From contig CM075669.1 of NCBI GenBank assembly GCA_037962975.1, forward strand, positions 191,526,501-191,590,500: 64,000 nucleotides of DNA, read 5' to 3'. Of this stretch, positions 23,681 through 35,444 are shown piece by piece. The stretch comes from Clitoria ternatea (Eukaryota > Streptophyta > Magnoliopsida > Fabales > Fabaceae). The notes under the pieces were generated by a model. It ran no database searches and had not been told where the DNA came from. It saw only the letters and a list, made by a program, of their open reading frames with translations. The position numbers and the translations under genes are program-made. Position 1 is the stretch's first letter, and every line of letters begins with the position of its first letter.

Positions 23681-24758
23681 TGTTAGCCCAGGTGGCCTCT
23701 AGGAAACTCAAGAGGGGGGTGAATTGAGTAGTTAGGAACTTTTTCACTAATAAATTTCTCCTCTAAAAACTCAATATGCAATGATATGTGATTTGAATAA
23801 TAATGCTTAAAACATAAAGAGTTTAAGGGTTAGAGAAGTGCAAACAGAGATTTATACTGGTTCGGCCAACCACTGCCTACGTCCAGTCTTCTCAAGACAC
23901 CCTTGAGGAAATTCACTATAATCAATTCCCTTGATTACACCACAATGGGGACTCACACCCCGATCACAAATGCATTGGATGCTACACCACACCCAAGCAC
24001 ATCACCATTGGATGCTTCACCACATCCAATAACATCACCCTTGGATGCTACACCACATCCAAGAAGAACCCCCTCAGAGATACACCACTCTGAGTATCAA
24101 TCTCACTTTTAGAGATAAAGATCTCTTACAAGAAAACTCTCTTCAAGAGTATGATAAACAAATTGAGGAACAAGAAAGAGTAATAACTCTATTAAGAGAA
24201 TATGGCCATTATTGCTCATAAGAAAAGATTGGAAGTATTTGGTATATCTTGATGTGTATTTTGCAAATGAAATGCCTTCCTATTTATAGGAGAGGAAATG
24301 CCTTCAAGAGGTGTGAAATTATTGATTAAAATAATTAGAAAGGTACCTCTTGGATAAAATAATATTTTGTGAAAAGTTATAATGTTTTAACATGATTTTT
24401 TGCTTTCTGATCACGTTGTAATCGATTACATAAAATAGGTAATCGATTACAGCCTTTTAAAATCAGTTTTAAAACATAACGTTCATATTGTAATCGATTA
24501 CTTAAACATGGTAATCGATTACATTGCTGAGGTAATCGATTACACTAATGAGGTAATCAATTACACGATGTAATTGATTACACTAATGAGGTAATCAATT
24601 ACATTCCATCAGAATGTATTCTTATTTTAAAACCTTTTTATATTAATGGCCATACTTTCTTTTTATAGAGTCTTACTTTAATTATGCCTTGGTCTTGGAT
24701 CTTCATTCTTGATCTCTGGCATTGGCCTTGTCATTATCAAATTCCTTCATGGTCTTCA
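23681..24758 (-). repeat. 3' LTR of the nested copia element
   Basis: 1078 bp with inverted TG...CA ends, paired with 27135-28212. It has eight GTAATCGATTAC-type palindromes (about 24419-24605). Its 5' part on the plus strand (23940-24110) carries a small tandem array of 'ttggatgctacaccacatcc' type, about 27 bp long and repeated four times, which gives a spurious Pro/Ser-rich frame. Confidence 0.95.
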
Positions 24759-25200
24759 TTCTCCCCCTTTTTGATGATGACAATATTTCATTGATTTCAT
24801 GACTCTTTTTGTGCTTTGACATGGTATACTAAATCTTCAAGTCTTGCGTCCATGTTGTTAATCATGTCTTGCATATATGTTGTTGATATTAAAACCTTAG
24901 TTCTTCATTCTCCCCCTTTTTGATATTGACAATAATTCCTGAGAAGAAAAATAAACAGCATGCAAGATACAAGATTTTCTCCCCCTTAATTTTGGTTTAG
25001 TTGACAAGGTTTGATTGATTTTGTCTTATTTTGCTTCTCATATATTAACCAGGTTTGATTGATTTTTCTCTTATTTTGCTTCTCATATATTAACCAGGTT
25101 TGATTGATTTTTCTCTTATTTTGCTTCTCATATATTAACCAGGTTTGATTGATTTTTCTCTTATTTTACTTCTCATATATTACTCCCCCTTTGTCAATGG
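24758..25200 (-). promoter_or_regulatory. Multiple polypurine-tract motifs of the copia element
   Basis: Four CTCCCCCTT motifs (AAGGGGGAG on the coding strand) occur at about 24761, 24909, 24978 and 25183. The one touching the LTR is the priming PPT, and the others repeat its sequence with neighbouring 'gatgatgacaat'- or 'gatattgacaat'-type context. Multiple conserved PPTs upstream of the 3' LTR have been reported for Sireviruses. Confidence 0.65.
25007..25182. repeat. 45-bp tandem repeat, four units
   Basis: Units begin AGGTTTGATTGATTTT at 25007, 25051, 25096 and 25141 and end with CATATATTAACC. The period is 44-45 bp. The array lies between gag and the 3' LTR of the copia element, a position where retroelement 3' UTRs tend to gain tandem repeats. 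Confidence 0.9.
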
Positions 25201-25287
25201 CAAAAAGAATATAAGAGCATAAAGTTTTAGCAGAGAGTGATGCACCTTGTTGTTTGATGTCACTCATTATTTTGATATTTCTCTTTG

Positions 25288-27080
25288 TTACTTGTTGATT
25301 GATAGATGTTTTAAGAAATGTGTTGACGTTTCTTGTGGGTAAGAGTTAATCCTTAAGTGCCTTCCATCAATGATAATTCCTGCATCATTATAAACATTTG
25401 ATCTTGGTACCCAAATTTTCTTGGGTCCTTGTGGGTTAGACGTTGACAATATATTCTTAGGAACCCAAATCATTTTTGTCTCAGTATAACCTTTTTTCCT
25501 TATATGGCATGTTGATGTATTGTGACCTTTTCTCAGATAATGAGAGATTTTAACAAATAGGCTAGTTGAGGTCTTTTGTGAAATAAAGGAATTTTTCTGT
25601 AACTTTTGCTTTTTGGAAGGATCAGACCCTAGTTTGGCTTTAAAATGACATTTTTGTTTTCCAAGGAGTATATCTAGGTTGTCTCTTCCCATAGTAAATT
25701 TAGCTAAAGTATTTTTTAAATCATCAATTTCTTGAGAAAGCTTTTGACATGTAATGCATGATTGATTGCATGTGACCTTAATTTTCAAATCATTTTCTAG
25801 GTTTATTTTTTCTAATTTAACTTGTCCTATTTCTTCATGTAACTTTGAAACATTTTCTTCTAGATTTTGATTAATACTTTTAATATTTAAAAATTTCTTA
25901 GCAAGTTTTTGATATTCTTCATGAAGTTCTTCAAATGCTTCTTGCAATTCATCAAACGTAGGATTTGAGTCATTTACCTCTTCTGTGTTAGTCATTAGGC
26001 AAAGATTTGCTTCTTCTTGATCTGATTCCTCAGAAGAGCTCATATTATTATCATCCCAAGCAATATATGCTCTTCTCTTATTTTTGAAATGCTTCTTTTC
26101 CTGTTTGTCCATATTCTTATTTAGGGTTGGACATTCCATCTTCATATGTCCAAACTTTCCACATTCAAAGCATTTTGGACCTTGGTTAGATTCATCATTT
26201 TTGAAGAAATTCTTGAAGTTCGGCTTCCTTTGCCCTTCCTCTTTCTTTAGAAACCTGTTAAATTGTTTAACAAATAATTTAAGGTCATTATAATCATTTA
26301 TACCTTCTTCATCATCTTCTTCATCATCTTCTTCATCATCTTCTTTATTACTTTCTTTAATGGTTGATGATGATGCTTTTAGAGCAATACTTTTCTTCTT
26401 TTTGTTGCTTTCCTCATGTTGATTCAATCTTTCAAGCTCGAGTTCATGCTCTTGTAATTTACCAAACAGAGTAGCAAGTGACATGGTTGCCAAGTCTCGT
26501 GATTCTGATATGGTGTTACTTTTGGTTGCCACTCCCTGTTTAAACATCTTAGAACTTTGTCAATTAAATCTTCGTTAGAGAAGGTTTTTCCTAAGCATGC
26601 AAGATGATTGATTATGTGTGTAAATCTCTTTTGCATATCCTGTATATTTTCATTATTATTCATCCTAAATAATTCATATTCCCTAGTTAGAGTGTTTATT
26701 CTTGATCTCTTAACTTCGGTTGTTCCTTCGTGAGTTACTTCCAAGGTATCCCACATTTCTTTTGCAGTTTTGCAATTGGATATTCTAAAGTATTCATCCA
26801 TTCCTAAGGCTGAGGTTATTATATTTTTGGCCTTGAGGTTATATTGGACTTTTGTTTTATCCGCACCAGTCCATTCACTTTTTGGTTTTATCATGGTCAC
26901 TTCTCCAACTACTTTGGTTGGTATGAATGGACCATTTTCAATGGAGTCCCATATGTCTATATCAATAGCTTCTATGAATATTTGCATACGGGTTTTCCAG
27001 TATTGGTATCCTACACCATTAAATACAGGAGGTCTATGGATGGAATTTCCCTCGGGGAAGACAGGGTTGGGAGAGGCCAT
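25288..27080 (-). pseudogene. Copia-type gag with one frameshift
   Basis: The N-terminal frame (26424-27080, start MASPNPVFPEGNSI) has the UBN2/retrotran_gag pattern: FNGVGYQYWKTRMQIFI, AKEMWDTLEVTHEGT and a DMQKRFTHIINHLACLGK segment. A 1-nt loss near 26509 shifts the frame, after which the second frame (to 25288) reads SRDLATMSLATLFGKLQEHE. Then come an acidic tract and the zinc knuckle CFECGKFGHMKMEC (residues ~126-139 of that frame). A long coiled coil follows, and the end is KKIWVPRSNV-like, where protease would normally begin. It has no fused pol. Repaired by one base it would be ~560 residues. Confidence 0.88.
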
Positions 27081-27120
27081 TTCTACTTCTTGAAGTTTCT
27101 AAACTTTATACAAGAAGCTA

Positions 27121-27132
27121 GCTTTGATACCA
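27121..27132 (-). other. Primer binding site of the copia element
   Basis: On the minus strand TGGTATCAAAGC lies 2 nt after the 5' LTR end. It is one mismatch from the standard initiator tRNA-Met PBS TGGTATCAGAGC. Confidence 0.85.
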
Positions 27133-27134
27133 CT

Positions 27135-28212
27135 TGTTAGCCCAGGTGGCCTCTAGGAAACTCAAGAGGGGGGTGAATTGAGTAGTTAGGAACTTTTTTA
27201 CTAATAAATTTCTCCTCTAAAAACTCAATATGCAATGATATGTGATTTGAATAATAATGCTTAAAACATAAAGAGTTTAAGGGTTAGAGAAGTGCAAACA
27301 GAGATTTATACTGGTTCGGCCAACCACTACCTACGTCCAGTCTTCTCAAGACACCCTTGAGGAAATTCACTATAATCAATTCCCTTGATTACACCACAAT
27401 AGGGACTCACACCCCGATCACAAATGCATTGGATGCTACACCACACCCAAGCACATCACCATTGGATGCTTCACCACATCCAATAACATCACCCTTGGAT
27501 GCTACACCACATCCAAGAAGAACCCCCTCAGAGATACACCACTCTGAGTATCAATCTCACTTTTAGAGATAAAGATCTCTTACAAGAAAACTCTCTTCAA
27601 GAGTATGATAAACAAATTGAGGAACAAGAAAGAGTAATAACTCTATTAAGAGAATATGGCCATTATTGCTCATAAGAAAAGATTGGAAGTATTTGGTATA
27701 TCTTGGTGTGTATTTTACAAATGAAATGCCTTCCTATTTATAGGAGAGGAAATGCCTTCAAGAGGTGTGAAATTATTGATTAAAATAATTAGAAAGGTAC
27801 CTCTTGGATAAAATAATATTTTGTGAAAAGTTATAATGTTTCAACATGATTTTTTGCTTTCTGATCACGTTGTAATCGATTACATAAAATAGGTAATTGA
27901 TTACAGCCTTTTAAAATCAGTTTTAAAACATAATGTTCATATTGTAATCGATTACTTAAACATGGTAATCGATTACATCGCTGAGGTAATCGATTACACT
28001 AATGAGGTAATCAATTACACGATGTAATTGATTACACTAATGAGGTAATCAATTACATTCCATCAGAATGTATTCTTATTTTAAAACCTTTTTATATTAA
28101 TGGCCATACTTTCTTTTTATAGAGTCTTACTTTAATTATGCCTTGGTCTTGGATCTTCATTCTTGATCTCTGGCATTGGCCTTGTCATTATCAAAATCCT
28201 TCATGGTCTTCA
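27135..28212 (-). repeat. 5' LTR of the nested copia element
   Basis: Partner of 23681-24758. It carries the same eight-palindrome array (about 27876-28060) and the TATA box at 27734-27743. Transcription would run leftward into gag. Confidence 0.95.
27734..27743 (-). promoter_or_regulatory. TATA box of the copia 5' LTR
   Basis: CTATAAATAG on the minus strand, about 470 bp into the LTR and ~135 bp downstream of the palindrome array, as expected for enhancer sites upstream of a core promoter. The same sequence is kept in the 3' LTR near 24283. Confidence 0.65.
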
Positions 28213-28646
28213 AGAAGTTGAGAGATACCTCGCACATCAAATCCTTCAATATTAGAGGTTGGGAAAATCACCGTCTTACTATGACAATCCACCAAAACCT
28301 TGTTGGCGGACAACCAATCCATGCCTAGAATAACATCCAGGTCTTTCATAGGTAAACACACGAGGGATACAATGAATTTTCTACCCTCCAAGTCCATCTC
28401 GACATTCTCACATTGAGTCACCGATCTTAAGCAAGCACCAGTCGGTGTAGTCACCAATATTGCACCCTTCATCATACTCACAGGCACTCGCAGGCGCCTC
28501 ACACAATCTTCAGAAATAAAAGAGTGCGTAGCACCCGAATCAAATATCACATTAGCAACATTACCGTATATCTGGCACTCACTTTGAACAAGATCTTCAG
28601 CTTGTGCTGCTTCTTCACCGGTCACGGCAAAGACTCTTCCAGCCAT
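28213..28646 (-). pseudogene. Tekay-1 aspartic protease region
   Basis: The frame begins MAGRVFAVTGEEAAQAEDL. It has the retroviral-type active site DSGATHSFIS (D36-S37-G38 of this frame) and the flap and second strand VILGMDWLSANKVLVDC. The protease would cleave the polyprotein. It is downstream of gag in the same frame but separated from it by two TGA codons, and cut from RT by the copia element at 28212. Confidence 0.88.
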
Positions 28647-28733
28647 TTGTTGATTAACACAACGATTTGGGCCATTTCGACCACCATTAGCATTACCTCA
28701 GCCGTTTCCATTACCACGACCGTTACCACCATT

Positions 28734-29756
28734 TCAGTTTCCATTTCTTCCTCCATTACCGCTTCCACGACCACGGCCTCTAAAAGCACCATAGCCTCCA
28801 CGGTTTGCATTATCACGTGGCACAACATCTGTAACATTCAAAGGACAATCAGGGCGGATATGCCCTGGTTGGTTGCATCTATAGCACACCACTATTTCTT
28901 CTTGATTGCACTCTCTGGCTAAGTGATTTCCACCACATCTATAACAACGGAGTCCTTGGCCATCACCTCGGCCACCAACGGCACCATGCCTTCCGCCACC
29001 TCGTCCACCTCTGAAAGAAGAGGACCCACGTACAAATCGTCTGTTGTTTTTAAAGTTGCCTTTCTTCTTAAAGCTAGAAGATTGGCCCTTCAACTTATAA
29101 TCATGCCCCGAGTAGTTCCTTGGAGCAATATCATTCTCTTCAAAAATTCTACACTTATCCACAAGAGTAGGAAAGCTCCTAATCTCTTGGTGACAAATCG
29201 CCTTCTTGATCTCTTGGCGTAGTCCATTCTCAAACTTAACATATTTCGAAACTTCAGTGCCCTCTTGCTGAAAGGGAGGATAAAACACACATAACTCTTC
29301 AAATTTCATAGCATACTCTTCAACCGACATGCCACCTTGCTTGAGTTCCATGAATTCAAGCTCTTTCTTGTTTTTGTAACTCGCAGGAAAATATTTCTTA
29401 AGAAATTCAGCTTTGAAATTCTCCCAAGTCAAAGGAGTGTGGGCAGCAGTCATACGCCCACGGGTAAGGATCCACCAAGATTCGGCCTCATTTCGAACCA
29501 TAAACACCGCATATTCCACCTTCTGCGTGTCGGTACATTCCATGCTAGCAAATATCCGTTCCAAGTCACGGATCCAAACATGAGCATCTTCTGGTTTATA
29601 GCCTCCATGAAATTCAGAAGGCTTCCGCTTAAGAAATTGGTCAAGACCTTGATTCGGCTGACCGACTGGTTGTTGTTGCTGCGCAAGTATGTCAGCAAAG
29701 CGATTGAAGGCCTCAATCATAGCAATTGTATCAGGATTGCGCCTATACGCCATCAC
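28734..29756 (-). pseudogene. Tekay-1 gag
   Basis: 340 residues before the first stop. The capsid-like retrotrans_gag domain spans about residues 45-200 (FLKRKPSEFHGGYKPEDAH, ESWWILTRGRM, TWENFKAEFLKKYFP, EFMELKQGGMSVEEYAMKFE). A basic linker follows. There are two zinc knuckles: CYRCGGNHLAREC (271-283), with a short C-x2-C-x3-H-x4-C spacing, and a canonical CYRCNQPGHIRPDC (291-304). A Gly/Arg/Asn-rich tail then runs into two TGA stops. At both places the Tekay-2 copy reads Arg, which supports CGA-to-TGA mutation. Confidence 0.9.
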
Positions 29757-30041
29757 TCAATCTATATACAACAACATGAACATAATTAGAAACTTAAGGT
29801 TCCTTCACTCAGTGTGCATACCTATCATTCATCATTAACCTCATTGACATAAGTATCATCATAATGTATTTAATAATTAGAAGGTAAATATGAGAAAGGA
29901 ATTGCCTGGCCGGGCTTAACAACAATCATTTAATAATCTCATTTCAATAACTACCTTCATAACTTATCCATATAATTCACAAATCAATCAGCCATAAGTA
30001 ATGTATACATGGATAACATCATTTATAATCATATCAAGAGC

Positions 30042-30060
30042 AATGAATGCTCTGATACCA
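30042..30060 (-). other. Primer binding site of Tekay-1
   Basis: TGGTATCAGAGCATTCATT on the minus strand, 3 nt from the 5' LTR end (30064). Complementary to the initiator tRNA-Met 3' end. Confidence 0.93.
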
Positions 30061-30063
30061 GGT

Positions 30064-33000
30064 TGAGACGCCCCAAACCCCAAATTTAAAATAGGGGAAA
30101 ATTTTTCGCGTCTTTGAAAATATTAATAAATTCAACAATCAAAGTAGTGAAATAGTTTTCACCAAACTCCTGGATCTAAAATGAACCACTCCCATATATG
30201 AAGATATGAGAGGGTGAAACTAAATGTAAATTTTTCAATCAGAATCAGCGGAAGAATTACTTAGTTTGGTTTAATTAGTGGCTAATTGATTTTCAAGAGG
30301 AGTCCGTTCATAAAAATATGGGATACAATTTATATAATCTAGAAGGCCTAAATATACTCCTCAATACCCTTAAAATAATATCTAAAGAAGAAATAATGCA
30401 TAACATTTTAAAATTTATCTTAAAATAACAAAATGAGAATCAGGGGCATACTCGCTCAGGCGTGACTCAAGTCGCTTGAGCGAGCCAGCGTGCACACGCT
30501 TGAGCGAACGCTGAGTGGCTTTGAGCGAAAGAGGAAAATAAGTATCAGGGCTCAACTCGCTTGAGCGAGCCCTTCCTCGCTTGAGCGAGTCACGAAGGAA
30601 TGCTTGAGCGAAGGAGGCGAGACGCTTGAGCGAAGAAGGAAAGAGCATCAGGGGTCGATCTCGCTTGAGCGGCCCAAGGCTCGCTTGAGCGAGATTGGTC
30701 CAGAAACGTTGAGGACTCTCTGGCCGATTTTCGCTTGGGCGAGGCACCACTCGCCTGGGCGAAAATTTTCCAGAATCAACTCTCCTTCTCCCTCGCTTGA
30801 GCGCTACTCGACACGCCTGGGCGAAAATTGTCCAGAATCAAAACACTGATTCTGTGGCAATCTCGCTTGGGCGAATTGCTCGTCCGCTTGAGCGAATTTG
30901 GGGCAGAAACCTATCCCCTGTTCCACAATAATCTCGCTCGGGCGAGATTGCTACTCGCTTGAGCGAGTTCTGCAGAAACTCAGCAGAAAACGAAAATTTA
31001 ATTGAACAACACACATACAACATTAATTCCTTCTAATTTGGCCTCACATAAGACCCTATCTCATTTCTTTGTGCATGTACCAACTCATACAATAATATAA
31101 TCTAAAACTACATAATCCTTTCTTTGAATCAAATACCACCAACATCATCATGCTAATATGGATTCCATACATATAATTTAAATTCATCATCAAATCACAT
31201 GCATTCCCTACATACATCTATCTTCCACATCATTCCACAAGCTCCATAATATAGCATGAAAACACAACATCCATTCATTTAACAAAGTCAAGTATTCAGA
31301 TTCATTCTTTATATCTTTTGGGTCATGAATGAAAATTGTCATTACACAAACATGTCCAATTTTCTCCCATGACCTCCAAAATTATCAACATTACGAAATT
31401 GAGTACATGAACCTCATATACTCTACAAAACAGATTTCATGCCGGCCAAGGCTTACGCATTCCTATCCATATTTTACCTTCTTCATACTCGGCCTCCAAA
31501 AGTTGTAGGATTTAAGTCATACCTACATCAACTTTAAAAATGGCAACGGGGAGGTGAGTAACATAATCCAAATGAATTAAAGTCATACATTATGATGAAA
31601 TATATGTATACTTGCATAATTAGCAATCATTACACCACATCATACATTATACACAGTATATTTTATAATTTCAAGTATACATTCACAATATCAATCATTT
31701 GGATTGCCAAACACACACATCGGGTTAGTATTCAACTCTTTCCCCTTTCAATTCTCATTCATCCGTTGCCACCAAGGGCTTTCACCTAGGTATATCTCCA
31801 GCTATATGCAAATGCTTTTAAAGCTAATGCATATGCACAAGAATTTCTTATCAAACAATGCGGATCCGACTGTGGGAAAAGTACCATATTAATTCAATTG
31901 TGGGACGAGCATAGGTGTGCTACTATGCTCCTACTGCAGTAGAAAAATTGTGTACACATATATCTCAATTCAAGCATGCTTATATCTTCATAATTTTACT
32001 GGTACCAAACCGCTATCGCCCATTTATAGCACTAGTCACCCTGTGACTTGCGGATCAACATCGTGGCCTCGAATACCACAAGTGCTACGGGCCCCTCCCG
32101 AACACACATCGAGAGAGCCGTGTCCCGTCGGACACCGAGGTAAACTCGCTCACCATTGAGCCGCCCGCCCACTGGGCCTGCCACATAGGGTGCCTCGTCA
32201 CCAAACTATGGACAGCTTCGTGACTCATACACCGAGTCACAGGGGAAAATCATAATACGCTCGTGCACTGAGCCGCCCTCCCACTGGGCCTGCCTAGTGG
32301 AACCCCCTAATATTCCACATAAACAGCTATGATATGCCATGGATGCAATGCAAATGCAAATCAAGTGCATCCTCACACTATGCATCCTAGATGCCACTCC
32401 ACATTTAATCATTCATCACCACCACTTGGTGGATTTCAACATTCTCATCATTCTTATCCAATCCCAATTCTCTTTGAACTCATTCACATCAATAGTTAGT
32501 GGCATACACATTCCATAACTCATACACACATATTTGGGATATTCACATGACAATCTCAATCCACATATGGTTGCAAACCATCATCATACTTCATTAATAT
32601 AATATTATCACATCATTAATTTCATCCCAAACACAATGCCACATAGCAATCATCATTCTAAATGCATTCAAATCACACATATCATATCATCCATTCAAAC
32701 AACCATTAACATAATCACATATACATATTTTCACATCATCAATGGATGAAATCATGCATTTAGAAAAGTTACCCCCTCCTACCTCAAGTGAAGTAGTGAT
32801 CAACGCGGTTTGATGGTCCCGCTTCGTCAATGGGGTCACTTCCTACATCACAATACATTATACAATCAATTTTTCTACTTACTCATTAAGACTTAAATAC
32901 TTATATATCAATAAATACTTACTGTTTTTATTATTATAACTCTCAAAACTCTTTTATTTCATTTTATCCACCATAACCACCATGGGTTAGGTGCTACCCT

Positions 33001-34008
33001 TTATTATTATGCATTCAATAACCAAACCCTTTCATGGGTTTCTCCATTATTAACTTCCATCAACCAAATACCATCACCATTGGCCCTTATGCCTCATAAC
33101 TCACATTTATTTCCAACAATTAATACTCATCAACCTCCATATACATTCTCCCCCAAATTTATGAAGTTAGGGTTTCATAAAATTTCCAACCACCTTCATA
33201 AATATTCTTCTCTTTTCAACCATAAATGCATCCACTCTATTACTTCTCAAAGAAACCTCATTCTTATACAAACCCACACTAAACTCTTGCATTAAATGCC
33301 TTAAATGAACATCCATTCACATGCTTGGTTCCCAAAACTCATATTATCGTATAACTATGGCAAAAACCCAAGTAACTAGCGAGTATTTCTTACCTTACAC
33401 CCAAAAACGAAAATGGGTTCACAAGAGAGAGAGAGCTGCGAAAAATGAAGAGAAAGGAGGAGAAGACAGCAACCCTACAAGCCTCCTACAAGCTCCCTTC
33501 AAACGAAAATGGGGAGGTGTGGAAGATGAGCTCAAGTTGCTAGGGTTTTAGGAGGAGAAATGAGAGAATGAAGAAGATGATGATGAAAAGAAGAAGAAGA
33601 AAGTGAAGTGCCTAATTCCATCAGCAAACTCACGTGAATAAGGAAGGGGAAAATGATATTTTCAATTTATTTTTAACCCAACTCATTAAAACTTCATCGT
33701 TTTATAACCAACAGGTTCTCAGTTCGGGCTCAATACATCATCTGAAAATTATTCCGAATACATATTCGGATTCCCAATAATATTCTCAATAGCCCTGACC
33801 AATATCATCTCATTCCGAGATACTTGGTCCGACACCCATATTTCAACCGGGCTTAATTTCAGCTTAACCGGTCTCCAAAAATTACCAAAAATTCCCAAAA
33901 TCTTAATTTAATTATTCTCAATAGTTTGGGACATTAAATACTCCATATACCAATTTCTAATATTTATTCCGGTAATTAATTCTCTATTTTAAAATTCGGG
34001 ATGTTACA
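30064..34008 (-). repeat. 5' LTR of Tekay-1
   Basis: 3945 bp, matching 16737-20681 end to end without net length change. It contains the same palindrome array (30452-30975), conserved block (31998-32363) and donor-like site (GT at 33392-33393, minus). Followed by the right TSD copy cacaa. Confidence 0.95.
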
Positions 34009-34013
34009 CACAA

Positions 34014-34385
34014 CAATGGACTCAGCCTCCTAACTCTGACCAAAACACAAGAAAACGTGTCAATAATCAAACACCAGTCCAATTCAACCCCATTCCCATA
34101 ACCTACATAGAGCTTTTACCTCACCTTATCCGCAACTCCCTTGCGTTGCCCTGTCCATTAAAACCGGTGGTTCCCCCTTACCCTAAAGGGTATAATCCTA
34201 ACGCCCGATGTGATTACCATGCTGGAGCCCGGGGCATTCTACTGAGGACTGTCAGGCCCTAAAATGCAAAGTGAGGGATCTGATCAAAGCTGAATGGATA
34301 AATTTTCAAGAAGAAAGTCCCAATGTGACCATAAACCCCTTGCCTAACCATGGGAGTTCTAGGGTTAACGCGATAAAAGAGGATT
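34014..34385 (+). pseudogene. Ogre-2 gag, C-terminal part
   Basis: Continues the gag cut at 16736. The translated stretch has the Ogre/Tat gag landmark PIPITYIELLPHLI. After it comes a segment with a zinc-knuckle start CDYHAGA, in which one base is missing in a G run so the second Cys is out of frame. After the shift the reading continues LIKAEWINFQEESPNV-like. Not functional. Confidence 0.75.
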
Positions 34386-35444
34386 AGAAGTATGGAAGGG
34401 ATGTCGTCACCACTGAAGATGGCCCCTGTGAGGATGTAAGCTTTGCCCTCCAGGTGGAGAGCTTCGTGACTAGGAGACTGTCAAACTCCCTAAAACTTTA
34501 AATTTTCAATCGAAGAGATGTTTTAATGACTTTCCAACCCAATAACTATGCAAAAGGCTTTGAGATGTTTATGTAATTAGGGCAAAAACATGTTTATCAT
34601 TCCAAGTTTCTCTTAATAAATACGTATCAAATTTCAAAATGCCTTTTCTTGCTTTCTTTATCTCTGCCTTGAATCCTTTTCCCTCTATTTGCTTCTTTTT
34701 TATTCACCATGACAAACTAAATAAATGTAGGTCCGAAAATGATTCTCCTGAGAACAGTGAGGTCACAGTCTAGTTTCACGACTTCAATTACCCGATCAAT
34801 CGCGCTGACAAAGAGGGTGGGAAGACCATGGTCCCTTGTCTGAATGGACCAAGATGTTTGACTAAGGAGGGTCTAGAGAGATTCAGCCCTATCAAGAGGT
34901 AGGTGAAATCATCAAATGAAGAGGACAAAAGGTCAAGATTGGTATTTCGTTGAGTCAAGAATGACAAAGGGAATTGATTAAGTTGTTGATGTCCTTTGGT
35001 TTGAAGAAACACTGGGGCAATTTATCAGAAGGTGATGGTAATCTTGTTTCATAACATGATGAAATAGGAGTCTATATAGACAACAACACTGCCAAGTCCT
35101 GAAATGAACAGAGGCACTTCCATTGTTAAAGAAAGCCTTGTTATTCACTAACCCGAATAGGGGTAAATTACTGATGCCCATAAACACAGATGCAATCGAG
35201 GGAGGCTTTGTAAAAAAAATCAAATCAAAGATGAAAAAATAGAATCAATCTTGGCGTTCTATGCACGTGCCAAATGGAGCAAGCTGATTACGTCCAGATC
35301 ATCAAGCAAGCTGTGACCCGTCTATATGGGGGCACATATGTCATCAAGACAAGAACGCAACAAAAGACAATATTTCATCTCTGGGGCATAATTACTTCTC
35401 ATGCCCATGTAACCAAGGAAATAGTCTGTCAGATTGAGTCATTG
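34386..35444 (+). pseudogene. Ogre-2 pol remnants
   Basis: Decayed coding sequence with many stops. Around 34760-34990 it resembles the Tat/Ogre segment before RT (DFNYPINRADKEGG, QKVKIGISL). Around 34990-35090 it jumps to an RT palm-like segment, FGLKKHWGN...VYIDNN, where the YxDD position reads YIDN. A piece of RT between them is therefore deleted. The part from 35100 to 35444 is too decayed to place. Tekay-2 begins at 35445. Confidence 0.6.

Larger units (their letters stand above)
23681..28212 (-). mobile_element. Gag-only Ty1/copia element nested in Tekay-1 (4532 bp)
   Basis: Two LTRs of 1078 bp each (23681-24758 and 27135-28212) start TGTTAGCCCAGG and end TCTTCA. They are flanked by a perfect target-site duplication, agaag (23676-23680 and 28213-28217). 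Minus orientation is shown by the PBS (27121-27132), the gag and PPT-like motifs next to 24758. The internal region is only 2.4 kb and encodes gag. No protease, integrase or RT is present. The LTRs differ at about ten sites by eye. Several upstream PPT copies and palindrome-rich LTRs recall the Sirevirus lineage (inference). It must have moved using proteins made elsewhere. Confidence 0.92.
16737..34008 (-). mobile_element. Tekay-1: 17.3 kb Ty3/gypsy chromovirus (Tekay/Del-like)
   Basis: Minus orientation. Two LTRs of exactly 3945 bp (16737-20681 and 30064-34008) are flanked by a perfect 5-bp target-site duplication, cacaa (16732-16736 and 34009-34013). PBS matches initiator tRNA-Met (30042-30060, minus). 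The internal order read from right to left is gag, protease, RT-RNase H and integrase with a C-terminal chromodomain-like region, which is the Tekay/Del order. A copia element (23681-28212) splits it between protease and RT. By eye the LTRs differ at about 30 sites, nearly all transitions, so the insertion is recent. Coding is interrupted by three TGA stops. Confidence 0.93.

Noticed and set aside
23903..24112. 69-residue DATPHPSTSPL-type frame, present again at 27357-27566
   Set aside because: Comes from a short tandem repeat in the copia LTR, antisense to the element, with no independent support.
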